Notes: generated by a model not told the origin, from the sequence alone. A DNA stretch of 64,000 nucleotides from Notospermus geniculatus (GCA_002633025.1 NMRB01000231.1:88228-152227), one strand, 5' to 3'. Shown: positions 37,105 to 50,210, counted from the first letter of the stretch. Numbers and translations are program-made.

Positions 37105-37310
37105 TACAGGCTTTGCAAATGACGTCACCAGCCGCCATGCTGGAGGACACATGCTGCAGATGCGCAGCGAAATGAGCCGTATATGCCCCAATGACGTTAC
37201 AACAAACAATGGCGTGGGGCACTTCACGCAATTCACGTCACGGTCGGCTCACCTCTGCGCCCTGTGTCCTCAAGAATGGCCGCCAGGATGACGTCATTGC
37301 AAAGCCTCTA
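37105..37310. mobile_element. MITE with TACAGGCTTTGCAAATGACG ends
   Basis: TACAGGCTTTGCAAATGACG at the left is complementary, with two mismatches, to GATGACGTCATTGCAAAGCC followed by TCTA at the right. TGACGTCA occurs near each end. The layout resembles the family at 11663 and 62055, but the terminal sequence differs. Confidence 0.75.
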
Positions 37311-37327
37311 TTGGGCTTGTCATTTGG

Positions 37328-37450
37328 GGTACATGTACGTGCAATGGAAACATAAGCACCCCTGTCTCCTTTGAGGATCTGTGTTTGATCCCTGGTCCGA
37401 CCCAGTGTTCAGTTTTTACAAGTAACTCCATCTCGTTATCTATCACTCCA
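37328..37450 (+). mobile_element. SINE family A, fragment
   Basis: The phrase GTGCAATGGAAACATAAGCA, then GTGTTTGATCCCTGG, matches the tRNA-like head of the 19873 copy with substitutions. The body is lost after about 100 bases. Confidence 0.5.
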
Positions 37451-37756
37451 TCCAAGTCTCAAAAAAATTTACGATACTTTGAGATTATGTCTCAACTGTT
37501 TGTCTTCTTCACCATTTTGGTGTAATTCTATTATGGAATGTTAAACTTTCCGATGTTTTTTTGCTGTGCTAACATTTTGCTTTTAGTTGAACTTGAAAGG
37601 GCTTGTGGTTGAATGCTGTATGGATGAATAGATTGTACTCAAATGACAGTTCATGCATCTGTCACAGTGTCTGTCCAGCGTAGCTCTCAGATACGATGTG
37701 GAATATTTATTCTTTTGTAATGATTTCATCAAGAATATATTATTATGTGGGTAATA

Positions 37757-38101
37757 CAGGGTGGCCCAGAAAAATGCACAAGCATACTTCCACTACCCAA
37801 CTGCTGATATCAGTGGCGGATGGAGAATCTTTCAGAACAAATATTAGACATCGAGATATTGCGATTTGGTTTAGTAGTTTGAGCTCCAGACCCTATTTTG
37901 TGAAGCCGAGTTGAGGCTGAGTTTGCGGTTTGCCAGGTTAGTCAGTTATGGACCACTGACTTCACAAAAACGCCCCTGTAGCTAAAACTGCTGGGCTGAA
38001 TCAAGGCATCCTGGTGGTCGTGATCTGCTACATTGGTGGTTTTTGAGACTGGGCATGATGGGTGGTGGAAGTATGCTTTTGTGTTTTTTTGGGGGGGGCC
38101 T
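37757..38101. mobile_element. CAGGGTGGCC-end element, copy 3 (longest)
   Basis: The left end TACAGGGTGGCCCAGAAAAA begins right after TA. The right part has GGTGGTGGAAGTATGC and a G-rich run before CCTTGA, a decayed complement of the left end. The interior contains GAGCTCCAGACCCTATTTTG, shared with copy 1, and GCTAAAACTGCT...AGGCATCCTGGTGG, shared with copy 2, so this copy links the other two. Confidence 0.75.
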
Positions 38102-38607
38102 TGATCCCCCTATACCAGAAGCTTCCTATTAAGCCCTCAGGACACTCTGTAGGAAGATAAATATAACTTCAGTTCAAATTTGACCATACTGAAAGGATTT
38201 ACTGCATCATAAGGACACCTCACAAATACGTTACATAGGGACAGTTAAGTCTGTTCACAAATGTGTAGGTTCCAAGTTGTCAATTCCTTCCTTGGGTGCT
38301 GCAGCTGTACTGCCATTTACTACAGCTCTTCTGCATCAAATCACTCTCTCATAAGCAATTTCTTAGTAACGTATAATATTACGTGAAGAAAAAATCATCT
38401 ATATTCCCAACGCATCTGTTTACCGAACTGTCAATCAAAATGATAGATTTCATTACATCTAATATCTACTTGATGCAATGTGTGCTCACACTCAGGATAG
38501 ACTATTTTTATTTCTTGTTTATTGAATCTGCTGCTTTAGATTTGACAATTTGTGAATAGAATTTGATTTTTAACTGGGATTACATCACGCCACACTAGTC
38601 TAAACGT

Positions 38608-38822
38608 TGGCTTGGGACCAAATATCTGGGGGCGGAATGTCCTTGCAGATGAAATGTCACGGGAGAAAGTGTCATAAAACATGCATCCTTGGGGACAAAA
38701 AAGTCCAGGGACGAAAATTCCTAGGGAACAAAATGTCCTTGGACAACATGCTTTAGGCATTAGGGTACAACATGTCCCTGAGTACCGTACTAAATGCCAG
38801 GGGACAAATGTCCTTTTGAGTG
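38608..38822. repeat. Repeat of GGGACAAAATGTCC-type palindromic words
   Basis: Words of the form GGGGACAAA...TGTCC recur about eight times in 215 bases (for example GGGAACAAAATGTCCTTGG and GGGGACAAATGTCC). It has no fixed period. It is probably a decayed inverted-repeat element. The minus-strand frame 38536-38901 across it is not a recognisable protein. Confidence 0.55.
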
Positions 38823-41490
38823 TCCGTCTTCTCCACCCACTATTTTCTTCAGCTTGGGGCTTGTAGTTGTAAACGGTAGGGGGGCTCGTGACAGCAAACA
38901 AACAAATATTTCAGGGTGGCCTTACATCAAATCTTGTGCTGTTTGATACATGTAAATTTTTTATTGACCACGCTGTCATTCTCATCACATTATTTGAAAC
39001 ATTTTTTCCTGCACGTAATTTTTTCACCCGTCATTAGAAACTTGAATACCAGTCAATCTACAGCAGCGGGAAAGACATTCATTCATAAAATTGATCATAC
39101 CGCCGCAAAAATTCAATATCTGTCTGTCATTTGGAATGGTATCTTTAATGCGTTTGCTATGATTGTCATACAACTGAGCTGCTGTAGCGAACACTGTCAA
39201 AATAATGACGATCGTGGGCATGCTGATATCGATATTCCTGACCTCGGTGAAAAATTACGAGAGCCCCAAAAAATCAATTTGTAAAATTTGCTAAGGGAAT
39301 TGAATAGGTAAAGGCTTGTGTGTTGGAATTTTCTACTTCGTGAGCCATTTATCTTCAATTTTGTCAAGCTGCTAAGTTAAATTCAAGGAGAAAAAAGAGA
39401 TGAGAGACTTTTGGGACACAATGATGACAAAAATGCAACGTCCTCCAAACTCTGTTCATTCATCTGATTATGAGCACCATGTTGAGACCAGGGCATCAAG
39501 TTCAGGATGAGATGCTAAAATTCAACTTTTGGAGATGCTGGACCATTTTTGAGTATCAAATACTTGTAATCAGGCTAGCACAACTCTGTTGACCATTGAG
39601 TGGATTTGAGAGATGGGACATATGGGACACCCAATGCAGGAAGCAAATCTGGTGAAATGCACCGAACAAACCTGCACCGTCGAAAGGAGTCTTCGCATGT
39701 ATCAATTTGTTGTCAGTGGATGTGACCAGGAGTCAAACTCACGACATCATAATATTTCCACTCTGCCGCTCTGAGTGCGTTGCCTGATTTGCACTGTTAA
39801 ACTCAAATAAAAGGGAACACACAATCCCATTTATTCGAAAATCAGCCCTGAATTTGGCATTTATAGGAATTTCATCAAACATTGGGGCTTGAAAAGGACC
39901 TTGCACTAGCTTTTATGTTGGTGTAACAGCCATGCAGAGGGTGCCACTGCATCCCCCACCATGCCCACACTGTGCAGAGAACAAGTTGGAAGAACTGCTG
40001 TATTCAGTTTTAAAATGTGGACAAACATCCTGCAAAAGCTTGATTGAAGTTCTTGTCGAAACAAAATCATTTATTTTTAGACATCCTTTTGCTTATGTTT
40101 TCCAGCATCTGTCATGAACATTGTGTCCGTTTAGAATTCTGTGCCATGTTATGTCACAAATGCGCAAATATCAATAATATAAAAGATACCCGCTGCGCCA
40201 AATCAAAAAGTTGAATCCAATTCACATAATGGAACGGGTGATGGAAAAATGAGGAATCAGTCTTGCAGTGCCGCTTTTGTGCCGCTCCCGAAATGTCACT
40301 GGTGAGTGAATTTTCATGCCTTTTTGAAGTCATGTCACAATCACGGGACACTACAGTACAAAAATGATGCAAACTTGAAGAACACGCATTCATCAAAATG
40401 ATCCAACCCTGAAATTATCGAATATCTATCTGTCTTTTTGTCGTTCTTTATTTGTGTGCACTCTTTTGCGCGTCGTGTATGCTGCCTGAATCGCTTAACT
40501 ATTCCTTGCACTGGTGTCGCAATGAGCAAAGTATCGACGCACATGGCTGGAGCAGAAATTGGAAATAATGCGTACTTGTCATTCCACGGTGACGTGAGTC
40601 ATGCAATCATTATTGAAAAGTCACTAATCTATATACGTGTATGATTTGACGTCCTCTGGGGTCGGCGGGACATGACTGATGGCGTTCGGCAATGACTAAA
40701 ATTTACAGACAGGCGAACTCGGCGCAGACGATATATTTCTAATTCTTTTTTCCAACTGGTGAGTAGGATTTTTCTTGCTGCACCAAATATTAACCATTCA
40801 TAGCCTAACGAGGTGCATTTTTCAGCAAAGTTAAAACTACCGTGTCTGTTGACCTTGATTCTGAATAATAAGCAGTTTGCAAAAAATGGTTCCACTGTAT
40901 GGTTGTACTTTAATGCGCTTGTTCCTTCTTGAAACAGCTCTGGGTTCTCCCCACAACAAAAACATAACTGTATCTATTTATATAAACCTTGATGACACGA
41001 TCGCCCGGTAATGACGTTCAGCGTTCTTTGTTTGATAGAGATTTAGTCACGCCATGAGATCATCCGCTAACCAATTGGTGGACGAAGTTTAAATCTGCTC
41101 GGATTCCACGGATGTTGAATGAAGGGTGCTGGACCTACTATCACTACCGGTACGTTAGACATCATTTTGGATACAGGATATATCATCCTAAACTGACCGT
41201 TACACTTGAGTTAAAAAGTAGGCCAACATTTCTTAATCTTTTAGAAATTATGACATGACTGGAATCAGAATTTGTAGTAAATTCCTTGTTTGTGCCTGAT
41301 TACTGTGAGGACTTCAAGGGGAAAACTTGAGGTGAGTTTTGTAACATCCTGTTGTGCAATATCTTGGTTTCTTCATGTTGATATTATTCATTGAATGTGC
41401 CCCCCTGATGGATCATCGGATTCTGCAGTTGTCGTTGCACATAGTTGCATACGCTGCCACCAAAATAAATGGTTATTGTGCACCATTGCC
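38823..41490. other. Noncoding interval
   Basis: I see no gene, tRNA or clear repeat boundary. A degenerate tRNA-like B box on the minus strand near 39735 may be SINE debris. The short frames (38916-39284, 40154-40396, 40629-40895) show no domain. Confidence 0.4.
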
Positions 41491-41499
41491 CCTCAATTC

Positions 41500-41712
41500 A
41501 ATCTGAGGGCCTACGTTTTTCCTCTTCAATTTGATTTAACCTACACATGCCCACTTCATTTTGATCTGATCCACCTATTCCCATTTCATTTTGATCTGGC
41601 CTACATAGTCCCACTTCATTTTGATCTGACCTACATATTCCCACTTCATTTTGATCTGACCTACATATTCCCACTTCATTTTGATCTGACCTACATATTC
41701 CCACTTNGATTT
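41500..41712. repeat. 30-bp minisatellite
   Basis: The unit CCACTTCATTTTGATCTGAC + CTACATATTC repeats about six times, nearly exact at the right (three identical units from about 41620) and diverging to the left. Because the unit is a multiple of three, both strands stay open (decapeptide HFDLTYIFPL on the plus strand). One N is present at 41707, where the array stops abruptly. Confidence 0.9.
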
Positions 41713-42855
41713 CACGGCACAAAATCTATGCGTCTTTCAAAAACTTGCTCACGGCTGGATGATTCATTGAATCTGTGTGTGCGAGATATTGAGTGTTGTG
41801 TCATACATTTGACCAGTTGTAGAATTTTGTCATTTATCATTTGGATGTTTTTACCAGGGTAGCAGCAAGTAATTGATTGGTCTTATGTATCGGTCATTAT
41901 AATGTAGATGATCTCGTCAAGTGATTCATACGCAGACACTCATTCACAAGGTCTGCTTTCGGTCTGAAGAAGTCATCGTTCATTCAAAAATTGGACGGCC
42001 TGAGGGAAAGCATCTTTCAGCAACATCCAGTCATGTGAAATGGGCCTGTAGTATTCTCCATGGCAAAAGTGTCATTCCCCTTCAGCCCCCGCCCCCATGA
42101 ACCACTGCTGTGCCACTCTATGCCACCCACTGCTATGCCACCCAGCCATGCCAGCACTCAGATTCTTCTCAGCATCTGAATGATATCTCCCCAAACATTT
42201 CTTTATACCATGGGATTCGTTGTACCGTATTTGCCATTGAATCTCAAGGTTGTTGTTATTGAAATCAAAACATTTCCCCATATTAGATATCTGCGGGAAA
42301 CTGCGTGTTTATCCCCCAAATATACCACCATAGATTCATTCTGAAAAGAATTACCACAGTCCTGGGAATGCATACATGTATTATGATGTATTGTCAATAC
42401 GAAATGGACCACCATTGAAAAAAATCCAAGCTGCATCAAAAGAATTTTTCATATTTTATGCCTTGACATCCTTTATCCTATTTTCCTTTCAAAGAATGTG
42501 AATCGAATCCTACTACATAGATGATAAATAGTACACTACCATATAAAATATCCGGGAGCGCCATTGTCCCATCTGTTTTATTAAATTTTTGCAGCGTCTT
42601 CCCATTCAATTTGTGCATCTTGATGGAACTCCATCATACATTTATTCTAATCGCATGCATAGTTTGCTTCAAATGGGGCACATGTTGTGATTTTTGCTTG
42701 CTGCTGTACCAATAGCTGTTGCTATTTATATTGGCTTTCTTGCAAATGAAATAGGAAAAATCCCCAACATGCTATTGTCAAATTGAGATTGGTACTTGTG
42801 GGCTCCCATCCAAGTAGCATCTAACACAGCAGTGACAAGTTTGGGGCCGTATGAG

Positions 42856-43048
42856 CCAAGAAAAGAACCTTCTGAAAAGAACCAGAGAGGGTTCCATCCT
42901 TTCTGTCGCCATTAAGAACCCAAAGGTTGATCCAGACAGAACCCTTTTCTGAGGGAAAGGATTCTATCTAGAACCTCTAGGGGTTCTTAAACAACCATAC
43001 AGTTCTTAAATCAGAGGGTTCTATTGGTGTGGCACCAAAGAACCTTTT
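42856..43048. repeat. AGAACC/GGTTCT inverted-word repeat
   Basis: About ten copies of AGAACC or its complement GGTTCT are spread over 190 bases, with AAAGAACCTT at the edges. The arrangement is like that of palindromic nonautonomous DNA transposons. Boundaries are approximate. Confidence 0.55.
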
Positions 43049-43782
43049 CGGTTAAGAGTCTACCCTGCCCTTCATATGTCATGGTTGTGTGATGACACCT
43101 TGCACCAAGATTCTCTTGGGTTGTGAGGATCTTGACTACCGTTTTTATGAAACAGACAATTTTCCAAAAGTGGCCTAACACCTCATATTGCCCGAACTTA
43201 CAGTTGACATCTGTAACAATAACAATGATGAAAGAGGCAAATCCGTTTTAACATAACACACTCCTTTTGATAGCAGCCTATACAAATTTACGATTTAAGA
43301 CGTTGCATATAGATACATTATTCTTTGTAAGATTTTTCTTTGGCAGACTCTTCCATGGTTCTTGACTTATGGGAATGAATTGTCAGCTTGATTATAAAGA
43401 AAATCTGAATGTGAAGTACTGTTGAAGTTGCTTTGAATAGATTAGAGGGCCATGTTGTTTGAGAGTTGATTTCCCTTCCGTCATTATGTAAAAGACTACA
43501 GTTTTTTAGTCTCAAAAAGGGTCCCAGAAGCAATGTAGCGCATTAGATCTGATCCTCATACCATTTTGGTACAGTATTCTGCACAAGGAGGACCCGCCTA
43601 ACTTTTTATCCTGACAGGTTGGCGCTGCAAGCGGTTTGTACTGATGACGTAAAAAACAGAGCAAAGCAACGCAAGGTCGTTGCGTCATGATGCTCTTGAC
43701 GCAGTGCAACATGGACGAGACATCGAAAAAAGGTACAACCACTCACGGTGCCTCCTAGTAGCGGTCGTTCTGCAGGTTCCTC

Positions 43783-44012
43783 ATTGACCTACCTTCCCAA
43801 CGCACACCATCTGCGTACCCAGAGCAGCATCATGCGCGTACCTGCCTCGTATCTTCCGTGGATGTCGGTGAGCGCCTTGGAAGGCATGCAGTGAAGACGC
43901 ACCGTGTGGTGCGTGGAGGACAAGACGCATGACGTACCTGTACTGTATGCAATCAACTGGCACGTACCTTCCGCATGACATACGTGGAAGATACGCAGAT
44001 AAAGGTAGGTCA
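43783..44012. mobile_element. Inverted-repeat element with TGACCTACCTT ends
   Basis: TTGACCTACCTT and TCTGCGTA on the left are matched by TACGCAGA and AAGGTAGGTCA on the right. The interior is rich in GTACC and CGTACCTTCCGC words in both orientations. The antisense frames here are artefacts. Confidence 0.6.
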
Positions 44013-44396
44013 GTTGTGCTCCGTACTGTATAATAGCCATATCAAAATGCCTACTTGCAGCTGTCACGAGTGGCCCTTTAAGATTTGTAATAAATTTGTC
44101 TGTACATGTATATCAATGATTTTGGTATCGGTGATCATTTGAAACATTCATGTTGGGAAATACTTCCTTTGTCACAAGCTTTCTTAGTCTTTCTCATTGT
44201 TTTCAATAGTTTTTGCAGATTGAAGGTCGTCTGCTGATTCAGATCTTGTCGGATCATTCCTGGAATATCGTGATTCAGGATGGAAAAGGCAGCTAGTCAT
44301 TTAAAGACCCATGTTTTGCTGATCCTCTGCATGCATCAGCAGTTTTTTTAACGCTTTCTTCACACGTAAAATGAGAAAAAGCTCTATCTTCAAGTG

Positions 44397-44670
44397 TACA
44401 GTACAGGTCACAATTGACATCCCTAAATTTGCGTAAGTTACTCGTAAGTCACTCGTAACTTACGCAACAACTCACGAGCTGTGTTATGCGTAACTTACGA
44501 GGTGAGTTACGGGGCGAGTTACGCGAATTTTGCTAGCTACGCAGTGATTTACGAGGCGAGTTACGCGGTGAGTTATGCCAAACCAAAGCCGTGAGTTACG
44601 CGTAAGTTACGCGTAACTTACGAGTAACTTACGCGAAGCCGTTGGGATGTCAATTGTGACCTGTACTGTA
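44397..44670. mobile_element. MITE with perfect 27-bp ends and a GTTACG-rich interior
   Basis: The left terminus (44397-44423, starting TACAGTACAGGTCACAATTG) is the exact complement of the right terminus (44644-44670). The interior consists almost wholly of GAGTTACG, CGTAACTTACG and GTAAGTTAC words in both orientations, and could fold into a long hairpin. No coding capacity. Identical ends suggest recent movement. Confidence 0.9.
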
Positions 44671-44679
44671 GCCAGCAAA

Positions 44680-46872
44680 CTGTTCTTCTCATAGCGGACA
44701 GAGTTGATGGGAAGTAAAATACTAAATGACTTAGGTAGATCCCCGAAGGGGGTATACCCCACTTACCCCGAAAACACTCCCCCAAGTAGCTTCTGTTATG
44801 GTGATACCCTAGCCATCCATATCTGTCTTCTGGATGCCATATGGGCATCACTTGATGTCTGTCCCATGTGGTCAACGCCATGATAGCAAGTGGGACTATA
44901 AGTGGTGTTCCCTTGCATTCGTTGTTCCTCTAGGCTCCAGGCAGGGTGTGCATACTATATTCTGCCCCATGTGGTCTCATTTCTGGAGGCTGTGTGAGGG
45001 AATTGAACACCCTCCATCATTGTGACCTTGGGAAGCATTCAGGCTCAGAGCATCAGTTGGATTCACCGACTTTGACATGAAGTTGAACCCTTCTTCTTTG
45101 GGACGTTTGAGCCTTTTTGTGTATCACCACGTTTATGCACCACATTGGCCCACAAATGCCAATGAAGGCTTGTTTGCATGCCAGTACAGTTGCTGCCAAT
45201 TGGCCCATGTCGAGGGGAGAGGCCGCGATGGAAAAATCAAATACAATACTCGCCAATGACTTTCTGCTGGCCAATCTGATGAATTTATTTGTGAACTGGC
45301 TAAAAATGGTCGACTGTATATTGTACCCAAAGTTTTGGCAAAGACATTTTAAGCTAGGTGTCCCTGGTAATCAATGATATGAGACTTGGACCTGGTCTAG
45401 ACTGTGGCTGGTGGCAATGGCTGATCCATGAAACATCTATAAGGAATATCAAACATGGTGTCATCCTTTTCATGGCGAACCTTTATAATAGTTTAAACCA
45501 GGTCAAAGAACAGTAGCCACGATGTTGCTACTGATTAGCCTTTTTGAAGACCGCTTTTAAGGTCTGTACACCTCGCACAAAGGGCTCGTGGAATCTTCAT
45601 CATTGTCGCTGTGCCCGCTATTGATGTGATGGAAAAAACACAGCTGAGGATTGAAAAGATTTTTTCTGATGAATGCGATGCCTGCTGCGTTCGTCTGTCA
45701 GTCTTGTGTCTGAGTGAAAAAAAAGCGGGCAAATAGAAAATTTGTCGTAAATTGGTTTGTAATTTCTTAGCTGTTGGTGTTTTGGGCATGTTTGATGTGA
45801 CAAACATCAGAAATGCTCCTACCAGTGCATCAGACTCAAGTGCAGTGAAAACCTGAGAACAGCCTGTCTTCTTCTTGTGCGTGTGCTCTGGAGTTATTTA
45901 GAGCCATTTGAGCAGTTTGCCAATGACACCCAGATTATATCCATATAGGCCCGAAATTCCCGACTTTGGCATATTGCGTGCCACTACAGTATTAAAGCGC
46001 AGGGTTTCTTGGCCTAGAGCTCTGTCTTTGGCAAGGCACAGGGGAGGAATCCATCAGAAGCAATACCAGTACCAATGTTTCTAACTTATATCGATCGGGT
46101 CTTTTACTTGCCATTGAACAGACACAAGGTACAAGGCATCATGGATGATTGTTGACCACCAATAGGTGTCATCGGTCCATCTCAATGCCTATGACCCTTT
46201 TCAATACCCATTCATGCTTGATTGAGCACCAATCAAGAAAATTTTCTTTTGTATTGCTCCGCTAGTACTTTGCTGCCATCTTTTGGCAATAAGTGCAGCT
46301 GACTGCTCCTATTAACAGGGCACTCAGTAGTTCTAAGCCAGTTTCACAGGTGGCACCACCATTGATGCTTGTCCTCTCATTTGAACCAAGTTTCATTCTG
46401 CCAAGATGGGCAAATATTAGGTAGGCCTGGCTACACATGTGAACATCATGTGTGGTTGATATCATGGAAATGAGTTCCACATTGAGAGAAGCTGCCCCCT
46501 CCCCTCCCTGCCCCACCCCACGTGCCCACCTTGCCTCGACCTGGCTATACGGACTTGTTTCTGTTGAGAAATTGATCCGAACAACTATTGACTGGTGTCG
46601 AAATGAGACAATTAACCACTCTAGATATAATAGACCTATGGAAATCAATTAGTGACCGTAGTTGGAAGAATAGGACACCATTCTGTTGTAATAAATAATT
46701 AATTTGAATCTATATTATTATTACTAAGTCTTGTCTAGTAGTATATTACAATAGTTAAGATAAACAAAACATTGGAACGGTATCCAGGGATTTTTGCACT
46801 TGAAACATATTTTCTTTGTCCGATTCATTCGTTTTCCATTGTTTTTGAATGGCATGAAGCAATGTAACAATT
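44680..46872. other. Noncoding interval without recognised genes
   Basis: Several medium-length frames on both strands (44618-45377, 45535-45807, 46262-46652) overlap each other without a consistent coding strand. A decayed transposase is possible around 44800-45500, but I cannot identify one. Confidence 0.4.
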
Positions 46873-47097
46873 CAGTGTTCTCCACGTAAATTTCTCCTAT
46901 TAGGTGGAAATAGAGTGAAATTTTCCTTTACTTTTAGCCAGACTCTATGAAATTTTTAGCCTGATGGCCTAATCCATAAACCACATCCCTAATCTTTATC
47001 TATTTTTGGTCAGAATCATATTTTTAGCCAGGTGGTTAAATCTAAAATAATTTTACTTGGTGGCCCAAGCGGCAAAAATGGCTTGTGGAGAATACTG
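46873..47097. mobile_element. Inverted-repeat element with CAGTGTTCTCCAC ends
   Basis: CAGTGTTCTCCACG at the left and GTGGAGAATACTG at the right are complements with one mismatch. The interior repeats TTTTAGCC[AT]G three times. The ends match the style of the element at 23026-23450 (CAGTG...GTTCTCCA). Confidence 0.65.
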
Positions 47098-48267
47098 ATC
47101 ATTGTAGTGACACCAGCAACTAAGACTTAGGTTCCCAAAAGTAAAAGCTGGAGAGGATCTTTCTTTTGTTTGAGAAGCTGCATTGGTGTAGTTGCTGAGG
47201 TTCCTCACTAAGTTGGAAACGACAGGTTCAAATCTCAAATGTAATTATTTTGGACGCTTTTAAAGACCATTAAACCATTATGTAATTTATGTATCACACT
47301 GATACATTTTCTGTAGGATATGTGCATTTCCACTCTATATTTATTACCTAGGATATAAATTCAGCTTTGTCCGGGGAAAATTAGAGGGGAACAAAGCACC
47401 TTCATCATTACACTGCAATTTGAGCCGCCCCAAAGTCATTGAGAAAGTCCCCTACCCTGAATAGTAACCCGATACTCTTTAATTCACCATCTTACACAGC
47501 CACCCTTGTGATCTTCATGCCACGTCTTTGACCGGGCACGCCACGCAATTCTACTCGGCACAAGTTCGGCATCAAAAAGTGTGCAATTCTCAACCCAGTT
47601 GGTGCAAACAATGGCCTAATATTTCATATGGAAATTTTGCAAATTTGATTCGTCTGTGAAGTGTGGTTGGGGAACGCCATCCGTAGATCCTATAACTGAA
47701 AATATCTATTTTCGTGGTGTTAGCTGCATGTGTATTTCATCTGTATTGTGTCATTGATCTTCGGCACTGACTAATGGCTATTTTGATTATCGTTGCCACC
47801 CCCTCAATGGGTAGGCCGAGGCAGTTATTAAGTGACATAACAAGGGATGGAAACGTGATATTTAGTGAGTAAATTATATGTCATTTATGGCCAATTGCTT
47901 CACCTGGTCGTTTTGAAATTGTGCAAAATTAGAAGCTGGTTTTGGCCCCTGACTGTGAGCAACTTTGCCGGCGTGCCAGCCGATCTGGGGACGTATCGCT
48001 GTGCAGAATTTTATGTGTCACCAGTGACCCGAGGACCTCTAGCTGTGCACTTGCTATATGGAATAATCCCTAAGGGGTATCGGCGGGTTAGAAAAAAACA
48101 GACCCCATGGCAAGTGACAGCATCAGACCGGAAATCTATGGTCTTGGAAGAGTTTTTGCTGGAAATTGCTTGATTATTCGTACTTTGATGAACCATTTGG
48201 CACAGACATTTTATTCTGCAATATCAGTCACACATCTTTGTAGAAGGCCAAGGGATTTGTTCTTGTG

Positions 48268-48510
48268 GTGGGGCAATGGAAACATCCAGGCCTGCCACCA
48301 AAGAGGTCACATGTTCAATCCCTGATTCTTCCAGTCAGTGGCTTTATGTGGTAGACAGGGCGATCTTCCCTGTACCATGTCGACATCGTAGATTTTCTCC
48401 ATGGTCTCCAGTTTCCTCCTACATTGCGTATATATCTCCCAGTATTTTGTGTGATAGCAGTAATGCCCAGGGTTGGCGCTTGCACTCCCCCTGAAATACT
48501 TTCGTTTCCA
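48268..48510 (+). mobile_element. SINE family A, copy 3
   Basis: GGTGGGGCAATGGAAACATC, then ATGTTCAATCCCTG (decayed B box), TTTATGTGGTAGACAGGGCG, TTTTCTCCATGGTCTCCAGT and TTTCCTCCTACAT follow the order of the 19873 copy through the 3' end (GGCGCTTGCACTCCCCCTGA). Confidence 0.75.
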
Positions 48511-49071
48511 CAAGAGGTCAGTCCAAGTTAGCCACTCCTAGGTTAGAGACACCCCATGATCTGCAGGTCACGTGGCACCATGGCCCCACCCAGGTTGTGC
48601 TGACAGTGCTTGTCCCAGGTACTAATGTCAGGCACCAACCACTTTCTGAAAAATCACAGTTAGGTGCATGACAATATCCTTGACTGACCCCTAATTTTTT
48701 TAGGTCCCAAATTCTCGTATCTTTTCCTACGAATCGGCATAATCACGTCATTTGACAGTGAAACAGCGGAACTGATCAGCCATCCGTCTACTATATTAGG
48801 CCATGTTGTGACTGGTCCTCTGACTCACTGCCCGGTTACATGTATTTGTATGCAAACGCCTTCCGCACGGCAATGACGCAAAAAATGATGTGCCACATTT
48901 GCAATTGCATGATGCAGGAAGGGTGTTTTTGTTGATGCTGTAGTGATGCTTGGAACGTGCTTGGAAAGATGTGGAGGCATTTACCTGTGTTTTGGAGGTA
49001 GTTTAGGTTGCATCGTAACATGAGGCGGCGAAATGTCATGCGGAGCAGAATAGTATTTGGCATACCAAGTA

Positions 49072-49450
49072 GCTGTTGTCCGTCAGCGTGTTATCTGGGG
49101 TAAGAGATTGCTGCATGCTGCTGCCCCCTAGTGGACTGAAATGTTTTCAAAACCGCAGAAGAAAGTGGAAAGTAGGAAATAGAAAGGAAGTAGAAAGTAG
49201 GAAGTAGAAGCAGCAGGAAGAGAAAGCTCTTGTCCTGTCAGCTTATCTGGGGTAAGCGTTTGCTGCATGCTGCTGCCCCCTAGTGGAGCTTCTGAGTGAA
49301 ATTTCAAAATTGCAGCAGGAAGTGGAAGGTAGGAAGTAGAACGTAGGATTAAAAGAGCAGCAAGAAGGAGAAAGCTGTTGTCCGTTAGCTCATTATCTGG
49401 GGGGTGGGTGGGGGAGGTGTAAGAGTTTGCTGCACACTGCTGCCCCCCAG
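49072..49450. repeat. Three diverged tandem copies of a roughly 155-bp unit
   Basis: Each unit runs GTTGTCCGT...TTATCTGGGGTAAGAG, then TTTGCTGCATGCTGCTGCCC + CCTAGTGG, then a purine-rich GGAAGTAGAAAGTAGGAAG stretch ending AGCAGGAAGAGAAAGC. Copies start near 49072, 49230 and 49376. The third is cut after the TGCTGCCCCCCAGG word. Confidence 0.8.
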
Positions 49451-50210
49451 GACTGTGGGGTGAGTAAATACAGCCACGGTAGGAACTGGGGGGATGGCTG
49501 GTTTAAGGATGGTTGAAAGTCACAACATATATTTTGACAACTATGCAATTTTCTAAAATCGGTTAATTCTGCAATGTACTTTGTCAAATTTTCTTTCATC
49601 TTTATCTTGGACTAACAACTTAAGGTTGCACAGCAGTTCAAATCGTTTGATCATAATGAAACAGGATGACTTCTTTCAAAAGCTTGCACTAACACTCGAT
49701 TTGTTTGCCTTCGTGAAGTTTGTTGGCACGTTTTGTGTGAAATTTTCATTGTAAAATCTATTACATTTTTGAACATTCTTTATCTATTTGATTAACTTTC
49801 TATAAGTTCTTTTCATCTTTTCTCCATACTCCTTTGTAGTTACTTTTAAGGTTTACTTTTCACAGTTATTCCTGGTTTCTGTTTTTCCATCAGTCAATAA
49901 ATGTTGTGGAATTTCAATCCAAAAAGTCACTAGCTCCAAACAATAAAAGTTAGTAAACAAAATGCTGTTTGTGTCTGTACAGCATGAAATTAGTATTGAA
50001 GCAACAGCAGCTCCCAGAACCTGTGTAGGAGTCACCATAAACAGCAAATGATTCATAATGTGTAATTTCAGAAATTGTGGGTCAGTGAAATCGCTCATTA
50101 AAAAAAATGTCAGATTATCTTCTTAATCTAATACACAAGTGCCCTGAGACAGAAGCTTATCCAGGAATTAGATCATTGGCATTTGTCGACAGTTGAAAAA
50201 AAATCTGCCA

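Noticed and set aside
41500-41712. CRISPR array
   Set aside because: Units are contiguous 30-mers with no unique spacers in a eukaryotic sequence; this is a minisatellite. The same applies to 59880-60695.
46262-46652. 128-codon minus-strand ORF
   Set aside because: It has no domain, it overlaps an open plus-strand frame, and its composition follows local base content.
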